Shown: piece after piece, positions 1 through 6,750 of the stretch
How positions within the stretch are numbered: the stretch's first letter is position 1
How the letters are laid out: every line of letters starts with the position of its first letter
From: CAZUZS01 sp964624795
GTDB taxonomy: Bacteria; Calditrichota; Calditrichia; RBG-13-44-9
Direction of reading: 5' to 3'
DNA length: 10,441 bases
Assembly (NCBI GenBank): GCA_964624795.1
Contig: CAZUZS010000112.1
Span: 1 to 10,441, forward strand
Notes under the pieces: model-generated
The model's input: the letters and a program-made list of their open reading frames with translations, nothing else
Databases searched by the model: none
Told to the model about the DNA's origin: nothing
Program-made: the position numbers and the translations under genes

Positions 1-148
1 TTATTTTAATAGGAGGTAATTTGAAATTCTAATTTATTTTGGACAGCAATGATTTTAAATATCTCATTATCCAGATTTTTTTTAGCTGGGTTTTTGTCTC
101 AAATTACATTTTTTCAGAGTTTTTATGATTTAAAGGTATTTATAGTGT

Positions 149-204
149 GTTACCATTTAAAACAAAATGTTACCGACGGCTACCAACTTGGGGAAAGTGG
201 TAAC
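149..204. promoter_or_regulatory. Tandem activator (enhancer) sites upstream of the sigma-54 promoter
   Basis: GTTACC occurs at 149-154 and 169-174, GCTACC at 179-184, and the inverted form GGTAAC at 199-204. The spacings are 20, 10 and 20 bp, so all lie on one helix face. The stretch 169-183 reads GTTACC-gac-GGCTAC, a GTNNCC-N3-GGNNAC dyad. The stretch 149-163 is a weaker copy ending in AAAAC. The same dyad with the same 20-bp period occurs at 6533-6567, next to the gene for an NtrC-type regulator. The 169-183 site is centred about 120 bp before the expected transcription start, a normal enhancer distance. The binding protein is inferred. Confidence 0.6.
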
Positions 205-272
205 AATTGCAATATGATGACTTATTTTTATAATATATTGCAAATATTAGAATTAATAACCGCTGCTCAACG

Positions 273-288
273 TGGTACGGCGTTCGCA
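273..288 (+). promoter_or_regulatory. Sigma-54 (-24/-12) promoter for the radical SAM gene
   Basis: The sequence TGGTACG-GCGT-TCGCA matches the sigma-54 consensus TGGCACG-N4-TTGCA, with two differences (T for C in the -24 box and C for T in the -12 box). The invariant GG (274-275) and GC (286-287) are separated by exactly 10 nt. Transcription would start near 299, leaving a leader of about 30 nt before the ATG at 329. Such promoters need an AAA+ enhancer-binding activator; one is encoded at 5124-6536. Confidence 0.72.
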
Positions 289-328
289 TTTCATGGGTTT
301 GTCGTTTTGACGAATTCAGGAGATGCGA

Positions 329-1720
329 ATGGACATATTGCTAATCAACCCCGGAAGGATCAGGCAGGATTATGTTACCGAGCACCTGGGGATTGCCAGC
401 CTGAAATCGTATGTTATCTCCCGTGGATTTATCGCCGATACGCTGGATATGTCAATCGAAGAGCTTTCCGTCCCGGAAGGCGTTGAAATTATCCGTAAGA
501 TTGCTCCGCGGATGATTGGAATTTCTCTCCTGGATGATTCCCGGGAAAAGGGGATGACCCTGATTAAAGCCATCCGCAAAGCGGGCTTTGTGGGAAGAGT
601 CGTTGTCGGCGGTTATTTTGCCACATTCGCAGCACGGGAAATTCTGCGGGACTTTATTGAAATTGATTTTGTAGTGCGCGGTGAAGGGGAAGTCACTTTG
701 GCGGAGTTGATGAGAAAAGTGATAGGGGAAGAGGATATCCAATATCAGGATATAGCCGGTCTTTCATTTCGCCGGGATGGAGAAATAGTGGAGAATCCCG
801 CCCGTCCGCTAATCCGCGACCTGGATATACTTCCACCGGTCGACCGAAAATATGCGCAGCAGATTCTTGCCAGAGGCTCTCACCTGCGAATCTACGGCAC
901 TCGCGGCTGCTGGGGGCAATGCACTTTCTGCGATATCGTTGGATTTTACCGCAGCAGTCCGGGAAAGGTGTGGCGTGGCCGGTCGGTTGAGAAGCTGGTG
1001 GATGAAATCGAACACCTGGTCAGAAAATTCGACGCCGATTTTTTCGTTTTTAATGACGACCAGTTCCTGCTGAAGGGAAAGAAGGCCGCGATACGGGCGG
1101 AAGCTTTCGAACAAGAACTGAAACGACGGAGTTTGAAAATCAAATTTGAGTTAATGTGCCGTGCGGATAGCATCAGCCGGCCGGTATTTGCCCGGTTGAA
1201 GAATATCGGGCTTCAGCGCGTCTTTTTGGGATTGGAATCGTTTGATGAAAAACATCTCAGGATTTACAATAAAAGAGTTTCGGTAAGGCAGAACCTGCGG
1301 GCAATCATTACCCTCTACAACCTGAAAATCGATGTGGTTGCCTCGGTGATTCTGGCCAATGCCTACACTACACTGGGGGATTTGTTGAAGCAGTTCCTTG
1401 TACTGTACGAAGTGAAGCGCCGCTATTTTAACAGCCCCAACTGCCGGATATCGGTTAATAATAAGTTGGAGGTGTACCGGGGAAGCGCGGTTTACAACGA
1501 ATATAAAACGAAAAAATTATTGACCCGCGACGACTATCTTCATGGTTGCGATTTCAGGCTGAAACCGGCCACTGGCCTGCGGCTCAAATTGTTCGAAATA
1601 GAAGCGAAAATCAGCCGCCTGCTGTTGAGGCCGGGAGAAGTCCTCGCCGTCCTTTTCAAGAATCTTCGTTGGCATCTGGCCCATTGGTATGGGTGGCTTA
1701 TTTTTGATCAACAAAATTGA
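329..1720 (+). CDS. B12-binding-type radical SAM protein
   Basis: The product (463 aa from ATG 329) has the layout of cobalamin-binding-domain radical SAM enzymes. Residues 1-140 look like the Rossmann-type B12-binding half, with GGYFATF near 95 and VVRGEGE near 116. The lower-ligand DxHxxG motif is not intact; only an EHLG-like remnant is visible, as in many BchE-like family members. The radical SAM half carries CxxxCxxC at residues 194, 198 and 201 (C-WGQ-C-TF-C), which should bind a [4Fe-4S] cluster, and GLES near 301. ATG 329 is preferred over ATG 323 because AGGAG (318-322) directly abuts 323 but sits 6 nt before 329. Families of this type methylate or rearrange unactivated carbons in lipids, cofactors, antibiotics or peptides; the substrate cannot be read from the sequence. 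The gene follows a sigma-54 promoter and precedes a short peptide gene by 77 nt, which makes peptide modification possible but unproven. Confidence 0.88.
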   Translation: MDILLINPGRIRQDYVTEHLGIASLKSYVISRGFIADTLDMSIEELSVPEGVEIIRKIAPRMIGISLLDDSREKGMTLIKAIRKAGFVGRVVVGGYFATFAAREILRDFIEIDFVVRGEGEVTLAELMRKVIGEEDIQYQDIAGLSFRRDGEIVENPARPLIRDLDILPPVDRKYAQQILARGSHLRIYGTRGCWGQCTFCDIVGFYRSSPGKVWRGRSVEKLVDEIEHLVRKFDADFFVFNDDQFLLKGKKAAIRAEAFEQELKRRSLKIKFELMCRADSISRPVFARLKNIGLQRVFLGLESFDEKHLRIYNKRVSVRQNLRAIITLYNLKIDVVASVILANAYTTLGDLLKQFLVLYEVKRRYFNSPNCRISVNNKLEVYRGSAVYNEYKTKKLLTRDDYLHGCDFRLKPATGLRLKLFEIEAKISRLLLRPGEVLAVLFKNLRWHLAHWYGWLIFDQQN

Positions 1721-1733
1721 AAATTTTCAATTT
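1714..1733. repeat. Perfect 20-bp AT-rich palindrome at the radical SAM stop codon
   Basis: AAATTGAAAATTTTCAATTT is its own reverse complement and contains the TGA stop codon (1718-1720). It could act as a weak intrinsic terminator or attenuator, or as a protein-binding site. It is A/T-only apart from two G/C pairs and lacks a clean T-run, so a strong terminator is unlikely. The peptide gene starting at 1798 could therefore be reached by readthrough. Confidence 0.4.
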
Positions 1734-1797
1734 ATTCAAAAAAATGATTTTTGTTTGATTTACCCAAACCCTTAACCAAATTATGGAGGACTGTATT

Positions 1798-1917
1798 ATG
1801 TTGAAGAAAGCACGTATGTATTGGAAAAAAGTAGCAAAAGTTGGTTTTCTGGTTGTAACATTTCTCGGTCCGTGGATGTCTATAATCGAGAACACCAGCG
1901 GAAAGAGCATTTCTTGA
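1798..1917 (+). CDS. Small cationic hydrophobic peptide (39 aa)
   Basis: ATG 1798 follows a very strong ribosome site, GGAGGA (1785-1790), with 7-nt spacing; this is the best translation signal in the neighbourhood. The 39-aa product has a basic N-terminus (K/R at 3, 4, 6, 10, 11 and 14, with a Trp at 9), then a hydrophobic stretch at about residues 15-30 (GFLVVTFLGPWMSII), and a short polar tail (ENTSGKSIS). There is no Cys and no signal-peptidase site. It could be a single-pass small membrane protein with its N-terminus inside, a leaderless-bacteriocin-like peptide, or the precursor of a peptide modified by the radical SAM enzyme encoded 77 nt upstream. The next gene is a peptide-binding-type (family 5) lipoprotein. 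I recognise no named family. The reading frame is well supported; the function is unknown. Confidence 0.65.
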   Translation: MLKKARMYWKKVAKVGFLVVTFLGPWMSIIENTSGKSIS

Positions 1918-1981
1918 CGAAGAAGCTCGACCCTGTGTGTAAGTTTTTTTAAGAGGTAGGCAGTTCATTATTTTACAAAAA

Positions 1982-3499
1982 ATGCGCATTTTTTGGTATT
2001 CAATATTTTTCATTATTCTAACCCTGCATTCCTGCGATTTCAATCAAAAATCAGAGGTCGTGAGCCAGGGCATTGAGGGTATACCGGCGGGTCTCGATCC
2101 GGCTTATAATACGAGCGGTGATGAGGTCCAGATTTATTCACAGATTTATGAAACCCTCCTCCGCTTCGGCAGCGATGGAAAAACTCTGGTTCCATTACTT
2201 GCAGATCATTGGCAAAACAGCCCGGACAACAAGAATTTTATTTTTATCTTAAAAAGTCATATTCTGTTTCATGACAAAACTCCGCTAAATGCGGATGCGG
2301 CTTGTTTTTCCTTTAATAGGCAGATTAACCTCCGAAAAACTTTCCCCCTTTTTGAAATGATCGACTCCGTTACCGCGGTCGATTCTATGACAATACGCAT
2401 TCGGTTAAAATATCCTTATGCATTGTTTCCTTATACTTTAACTTCTCCTATAGGGCTTATTCCAATTTCCAGGAGGGCCCTGGAAATGTATGGCGATGAT
2501 ATTGCACACCATCCGGTCGGCACCGGTCCGTTTGAAATAGGAGAATGGCAGGACAGCACGCAAATTGTCCTGAATGCTTTCCCCAATTATCACCAGGGTA
2601 AAGGCAATATAGACAAGGTTGTTTTCAGAATGTATCCAAAAAAATCCGATTTTGATCGGGCGATCTTGGATCAGAATGTTGATATTGTGTATCTCGTTTC
2701 CGGTTTTTTTGTCGACCGCTTAAAATGGCTGGGGACTATTAATTATAAAGTGCTGCCCTCAATCAATACCATTTATCTTGGATTCAATAACAGTGATCCG
2801 CCATTTAATGATGCGAGATTGCGCAAAGCTGTATTACACGCAATAAACATACCCAGGCTGGTGTTTAATATCAACCGGGGCAATGCCGGAATAGCTTCGG
2901 ATCTGCTGCCAACTGTCTTCGGGTTAGACTCCTGCAGTAAACAGGATGGCTTTGATCTGGAGGCTGCAAAAAATTATATGGCGGAACTGAATAAACCTCG
3001 TCCCTTAAAAGCAAAGTTCTTTTTTCCTGAAGCAGGATTCGTTCGGCAGACGATTCTCGAATTGTTGAAAGCTGATCTTGCTAAAATAGGAATAGACCTG
3101 GATGTAGAAATGATTAGCACCTGGAGCAAACACAACAATGCCTGTCGCGGCGACAGTGCCCAATTGTTCCTCAGCGGCTGGCAAAGCGATGTTCTCGGTG
3201 ATCCGGAAAATTTTTTATATTCTCTCTTCTATTCGAAATCCCAATATAATATCTTACACTATGCGAATCGTCAGGTGGACCGCTGGCTGGAAAACGCACG
3301 GCAGGAGCCTGATCCAAAAAAACGGGAGAAGCTTTATCGCAGTATTGTGAATCTGATAATGGAGGATACACCGGCGGTGTTCCTTTATCATGTAAAGCCG
3401 CATTTTGCATACCGTAAGAAGAAAATAAAATATCTGCCGGTAAATCCATATGGCACTATTCAATACAATCGCATTATTCTAAATGAAAAAATCAGGTAA
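1982..3499 (+). CDS. Family 5 (Opp/Dpp-type) solute-binding lipoprotein
   Basis: The 505-aa product matches extracytoplasmic solute-binding proteins of peptide/nickel ABC systems in length and pattern. It has a hydrophobic signal (about residues 4-16) ending in LHSC, a plausible lipobox with Cys18 as the lipidated residue. GLDPAYN lies near 38, an LADHW/LFHDKTPLNA region near 73-104, and HHPVGTGPF at 176-184, all typical of the family. It should be anchored in the periplasm and bind an oligopeptide or a similar ligand. No permease or ATPase genes accompany it; its end overlaps the histidine kinase start by 17 nt. It therefore probably serves as a ligand-sensing partner of that kinase (inference). 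The start is uncertain. ATG 1982 lies 21 nt after AAGAGGTAGG (1951-1960), which is too far. An in-frame ATT at 1967 is better placed and would add a Lys to the signal n-region. Confidence 0.9.
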   Translation: MRIFWYSIFFIILTLHSCDFNQKSEVVSQGIEGIPAGLDPAYNTSGDEVQIYSQIYETLLRFGSDGKTLVPLLADHWQNSPDNKNFIFILKSHILFHDKTPLNADAACFSFNRQINLRKTFPLFEMIDSVTAVDSMTIRIRLKYPYALFPYTLTSPIGLIPISRRALEMYGDDIAHHPVGTGPFEIGEWQDSTQIVLNAFPNYHQGKGNIDKVVFRMYPKKSDFDRAILDQNVDIVYLVSGFFVDRLKWLGTINYKVLPSINTIYLGFNNSDPPFNDARLRKAVLHAINIPRLVFNINRGNAGIASDLLPTVFGLDSCSKQDGFDLEAAKNYMAELNKPRPLKAKFFFPEAGFVRQTILELLKADLAKIGIDLDVEMISTWSKHNNACRGDSAQLFLSGWQSDVLGDPENFLYSLFYSKSQYNILHYANRQVDRWLENARQEPDPKKREKLYRSIVNLIMEDTPAVFLYHVKPHFAYRKKKIKYLPVNPYGTIQYNRIILNEKIR

Positions 3500-4916
3500 T
3501 AATTATATTGTCCGGAAAAAAGGATTCTCCACGGGGCTAAGTTTCCATAAACTAAAGCTTCAGGGAAAATTTTTTGTCTATTTTGCCGGGCTTGTCATTG
3601 TGGTGGTCAGTTTTGTTATGATTGCAGTGTTTTATTTTCAGCGCCAGATGCTGCTCAAGCAGGCCCAGGAAAAGGCATTCAGTCTTGCTCGCTCGCTGGC
3701 CTATACCAGCCTGAACTCCATTCTTCAGGACGATTATATCGTGGTGCAGATGCTTATCGACAGTATGATGGACGATGCCGATGTGCAGTCTATCGCGATT
3801 CTGGATAGCACCGGCAGAATAATTGCATCCAGTACACCGCAGCTTCGCGGGCATCTGCAGAACGACCCGCTTACCCGCAAGGCGCTTTCCTCGGAAACTT
3901 TTCTGCTGCAAAAAGTGCCGAATAGCTCCGGCAAGGAATTGTGGGATACTGCCGTGCCGATTTTCGAGTTGAATCACCGGCTGGGCACTGCCCGCATCAA
4001 ATATTCAGTAGAAGACACCTACCAGGGATTGCTTCATACCGTAGTGATTATCGGGGTGCTGGCAATCGCTCTCAGCCTGGGTCTTTCCTACAAATTTTCC
4101 GGTTCCATCTCCGATCCGATCCGGAAAGCAGCGGGGTTGGCCAGTGAATATGGAAAAGGAAACCTGGACGCCAGTATTTCTCTGGAACGTGAGGATGAGA
4201 TCGGGGATTTGGTAATTTCCCTGAACAAGCTTTCGCACGAGTTGCAGACGTTGATTGATGAAAAAATTGCCAACGAAAACCTGATATTGATGGGTGAATT
4301 TGCGGCCTACATCATCCACGATTTAAAAAATCCGCTGAGCGGAATTCGCCTTTTGTCGGATGGACTGCACCGCAAGCTGCCGGAGGACAGCCAATTGAAG
4401 AAATATTCCACCGAAATTTTGTTGGCAACGCAAAAACTCCAGGATTTCGTGGAGCGCACACTGGACATTGCCCGTTGGACAAAGCTGGATCTTCGGCCAA
4501 TTCAATTGCCGGCACTCATAGAGGAGGCCTTGCAGGATGTGGATTTATCGTTTTGCAAAGTGACGAAGGAATGCGATCCGGAAATGCCGGAAATCTATGG
4601 TGACCAGCAAATGCTGCTGATGGCGATAAAAAATCTGTTAATCAATGCGGTGGAAGCGATGAATGGACAGGGAGCGATAAAAATAACCACCATCCGCAAG
4701 AACGGGACAATCATAAAAATATCGGATACCGGAAGCGGGATACCGGAAGAAAAAATAAAATCTATCTTCAGGCCGTTCTATTCCATGAAAAAACAGGGAC
4801 ATGGGCTGGGACTGGCGATGGTGAAAAAGGCCGTCCTTATGCACCACGGGCGCATCGATGTGGAAAGCAAGGTGGGGGAAGGTTCCGTGTTTATCATCAG
4901 TTTGCCGGAGGGCTAG
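3483..4916 (+). CDS. Membrane sensor histidine kinase (HAMP-HisKA-HATPase)
   Basis: The 477-aa product is a two-component sensor kinase. TM1 covers about residues 29-51. A periplasmic domain of about 130 residues follows, with the PAS/Cache-like pattern SIAILDSTGRIIASS at 103-117. TM2 covers about 184-204, and a HAMP linker runs to about 258. The HisKA box holds the likely phospho-acceptor His279 in IIHDLKNPLSG. The ATPase domain shows the N box (NLLINAVEAM, 384-393), G1 (DTGSGIP, 415-421) and G2 (GHGLGLAM, 439-446). No receiver domain is attached. The ATG overlaps the solute-binding protein gene by 17 nt and has no clear ribosome site of its own, which suggests translational coupling. The NtrC-type regulator downstream is the obvious partner: NtrB-like kinases of this form normally pair with sigma-54 activators. 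The ligand may be delivered by the binding protein encoded just upstream (inference). Confidence 0.95.
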   Translation: MKKSGNNYIVRKKGFSTGLSFHKLKLQGKFFVYFAGLVIVVVSFVMIAVFYFQRQMLLKQAQEKAFSLARSLAYTSLNSILQDDYIVVQMLIDSMMDDADVQSIAILDSTGRIIASSTPQLRGHLQNDPLTRKALSSETFLLQKVPNSSGKELWDTAVPIFELNHRLGTARIKYSVEDTYQGLLHTVVIIGVLAIALSLGLSYKFSGSISDPIRKAAGLASEYGKGNLDASISLEREDEIGDLVISLNKLSHELQTLIDEKIANENLILMGEFAAYIIHDLKNPLSGIRLLSDGLHRKLPEDSQLKKYSTEILLATQKLQDFVERTLDIARWTKLDLRPIQLPALIEEALQDVDLSFCKVTKECDPEMPEIYGDQQMLLMAIKNLLINAVEAMNGQGAIKITTIRKNGTIIKISDTGSGIPEEKIKSIFRPFYSMKKQGHGLGLAMVKKAVLMHHGRIDVESKVGEGSVFIISLPEG

Positions 4917-5123
4917 ACCTGATGGTGCCTGTTTACTGGTGAATCCGGAATTTTCAGGAAATATAGCAATCTGTGTTTTCGATCGGCGATTAGCGATAAG
5001 AATTCATTGTAACTCCGGTCGCCCGCCGGAAAAGATAAGAAATATAATTCGACTTGTGCTTGCTGGTTGCTACTCGGCAATTAACATTCCGGATAAAGGA
5101 AGGCTAACGGAGGATAAATTAAC
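4917..5123 (+). other. Spacer between kinase and regulator genes
   Basis: No gene is supported in these 207 nt. A small inverted repeat TCCGG-N7-CCGGA lies near 5014-5031. The end of the spacer carries the ribosome site GGAGG (5109-5113) for the regulator. A sigma-54-like string at 5056-5070 ends in TTGC but lacks GG at -24, so I do not call it. The spacer could contain a housekeeping promoter, but I cannot point to one. Confidence 0.4.
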
Positions 5124-6536
5124 ATGCACCGCATACTTATCGTCGACGATGAAACAACAATGCTGCGAGGGATCGAATTTCACCTGCAGGAAAATAGCGA
5201 CTACAGGATTTCGACTGCACCGGACAGGGAAACCGCCCTGGAATTGCTGGAGAACAACGAATTCGACCTGGTGGTGTCGGATCTCATGCTGCCGGATATC
5301 GCCGACGGACTGGCAATTATGAAAGCAGCCAAAGAACAGTGGTACCGGCCGGGGGTGTTAGGAATGACGGCGTTCGAAACCGTAGAGAACGCGGTGCTGA
5401 CTATGCAGGCCGGAGCCGACGATTTTATTCCCAAGGGATTTGGCCTCGATGAACTGTCCCTGCGTATCGACAACCTTCTGAAGCAAAAGCGGCAGGTCGA
5501 TCGATTGGCCTTGGAAAATCGCATCTTGCGGGAAACAATTCAACAGCAGTTCAGCGATTTTCGTATCATTGGTGAGTCCGTCTTGATGAAAGAGTTGGTC
5601 AAAAAAGTGCGTAAAGTGGCGGCGGATGCCAGGACCACCTGCCTCATCGAAGGAGAAAGCGGCACCGGGAAAGACCTCATCGCACGGGCAATCCATGCGG
5701 TAAGCCGCCGGCACAGTGCTCCTTTCGTGCCAATTAACTGCGCAGCTATTCCGGAAAACCTGATAGAAAGTGAACTGTTCGGCCATGAAAAGGGTGCCTT
5801 CACGGGTGCTTATACCGCCAAGCAGGGAAAATTCGAGGATGCTCACAGCGGCATCATTTTCCTGGATGAAATAGGAGAGCTGCCGCTTAATCTACAGGTA
5901 CGGCTGCTGCGGGTGCTGGAAGACCGCCGCATCTACCGGGTCGGGGGCAAACGGCCAATTGAAGTGGATGTAATGGTGCTGTCGGCGACCAACAGCGATC
6001 TGGCGGAGATGGTGCGCAACGGACGGTTCCGGGAGGACCTTTATTTCCGCCTCAATGTCGTTAACCTGTTGGTACCGCCGCTTCGCGAGAGAAAGGAAGA
6101 TGTTCGACCCTTGGCCCAATTTTTCCTGGACAAATTCAATCGTGACCGTAACAAAAACCTGGAGTTTTCGCCCCAGGCATTATCGGTCCTGGAATCCTAC
6201 AATTTCCCCGGCAACGTGCGCGAGCTGCGCAACATTGTGGAAGATGCTTTTGTGTTTTGCGAAGGTAATACAATCCAGCCGCCTAACCTGAAGCTCCGTT
6301 CTGTGGTAGCACGCAATGCTCCTGCTGATAAGGCTGAAGCGGGGGATGGATCACCCGTACCTGCCGAGCTGAAATCTTTGCCTTACAAGAAGGCCCTGGA
6401 AATTTTCGAACGTGAATATCTCAGTCATAGCCTGCACCAGAATTTTTGGAATATCCATGAAACAGCCAGAAAAGCAGGCGTCAGCAGAAAATGGATTTAC
6501 GACAGGATTAAGCGGTTAGATATAAAACAACTGTAA
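5124..6536 (+). CDS. NtrC-family sigma-54-dependent response regulator
   Basis: The 470-aa product has three parts. The N-terminal receiver domain (1-120) has acidic residues D8/D9, phospho-acceptor Asp53 (VVSDLMLPD), Thr82 and Lys104. The AAA+ domain (about 147-385) has Walker A GESGTGKD (177-184), the sigma-54-contacting loop GAFTGA (224-229), Walker B FLDE (246-249) and the RFREDLYFRLNV region (301-312). The C-terminal Fis-type helix-turn-helix covers about 440-467. All motifs needed for ATP-driven opening of sigma-54 promoters are intact. The start has GGAGG at 5109-5113, 10 nt before the ATG. It should be phosphorylated by the kinase encoded upstream. The stop codon lies inside the first copy of a 20-bp-spaced dyad that precedes a sigma-54 promoter; a related set precedes the radical SAM gene. 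These are its likely binding sites. Confidence 0.96.
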   Translation: MHRILIVDDETTMLRGIEFHLQENSDYRISTAPDRETALELLENNEFDLVVSDLMLPDIADGLAIMKAAKEQWYRPGVLGMTAFETVENAVLTMQAGADDFIPKGFGLDELSLRIDNLLKQKRQVDRLALENRILRETIQQQFSDFRIIGESVLMKELVKKVRKVAADARTTCLIEGESGTGKDLIARAIHAVSRRHSAPFVPINCAAIPENLIESELFGHEKGAFTGAYTAKQGKFEDAHSGIIFLDEIGELPLNLQVRLLRVLEDRRIYRVGGKRPIEVDVMVLSATNSDLAEMVRNGRFREDLYFRLNVVNLLVPPLRERKEDVRPLAQFFLDKFNRDRNKNLEFSPQALSVLESYNFPGNVRELRNIVEDAFVFCEGNTIQPPNLKLRSVVARNAPADKAEAGDGSPVPAELKSLPYKKALEIFEREYLSHSLHQNFWNIHETARKAGVSRKWIYDRIKRLDIKQL

Positions 6537-6591
6537 CCAATGGAAACAGTGTGTAACCAATGGAAACGGTTTGGGTGAACTGGAAACGGTT
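6532..6591. promoter_or_regulatory. Three-unit 20-bp tandem repeat, probable enhancer sites
   Basis: TGTAACCAATGGAAAC occurs at 6532-6547 and again at 6552-6567. A third, partial copy (TGGAAACGGTT) lies at 6581-6591. The period is exactly 20 bp. Each full unit contains the imperfect dyad GTAACC-aat-GGAAAC (6533-6547, 6553-6567). The first dyad overlaps the regulator's TAA stop (6534-6536). An additional inverted repeat CGGTT-N6-AACCG lies at 6587-6602. The full sites are about 165-185 bp upstream of the start expected from the promoter at 6700-6714, as is usual for sigma-54 enhancers. The regulator gene next door makes autologous recognition likely (inference). Confidence 0.7.
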
Positions 6592-6699
6592 CATTTTAAC
6601 CGCCATAATTTAAGCAGTACCAGACCTCAATTTTTTAACTTCATAATAAACAAACTTTAATATCAGGATTTGCAGCGTCTCAAGGCTCAAGTTTTGCTT

Positions 6700-6714
6700 T
6701 GGCATCCCGATTGC
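6700..6714 (+). promoter_or_regulatory. Sigma-54 (-24/-12) promoter for the receiver gene
   Basis: TGGCATCCCGATTGC fits TGGCACG-N4-TTGC closely: TGGCA and TTGC are exact, and GG (6701-6702) and GC (6713-6714) are 10 nt apart. Transcription would start near 6726, giving a leader of about 25 nt that contains the ribosome site AGGAGGG (6734-6740). Tandem dyads at 6532-6591 lie upstream at enhancer distance. Confidence 0.82.
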
Positions 6715-6750
6715 GATAGCCTTATAAAAAGTTAGGAGGGCTGTTGACAG

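Larger units (their letters stand above)
1..328. other. Intergenic/regulatory region upstream of the radical SAM gene
   Basis: No convincing gene lies here. A frame open from 49 to 486 overlaps the radical SAM gene, has no ribosome site and is T-rich at its start, so I treat it as noise. An AGGAGG at 11-16 is followed by only a three-codon TTG frame; it may belong to something upstream of the window. The useful content is regulatory: repeated GTTACC-type sites at 149-204, an AT-rich spacer at 205-270, and a -24/-12 promoter at 273-288. Confidence 0.6.

Noticed and set aside
198..211. TGGTAAC-AA-TTGCA as a sigma-54 promoter
   Set aside because: GG and GC are only 8 nt apart instead of 10; the element at 273-288 has correct spacing and position.
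49..486. 145-codon + strand frame before the radical SAM gene
   Set aside because: It overlaps the radical SAM gene and the promoter elements, has no ribosome site, and encodes a low-complexity start and random-looking end.
3552..3977. 141-codon antisense frame within the kinase gene
   Set aside because: Shadow of a gene with clear kinase motifs; no domain and no ribosome site.
5056..5070. Sigma-54-like string before the regulator gene
   Set aside because: Ends in TTGC but has TG instead of GG at -24 and a poor -24 box.
4858..5322. 154-codon + strand frame bridging kinase and regulator
   Set aside because: Overlaps both well-supported genes in another frame.
5358..5846. 162-codon antisense frame within the NtrC-type regulator gene
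   Set aside because: Lies opposite the receiver and AAA+ motifs; composition is that of a shadow frame.
6532..6591. Short CRISPR-like array
   Set aside because: Units are 20 bp end to end with no spacers, and no cas genes are present.
6661..6674. IHF site between enhancer and sigma-54 promoter
   Set aside because: TATCAG matches, but the TTR part is out of register by one base.
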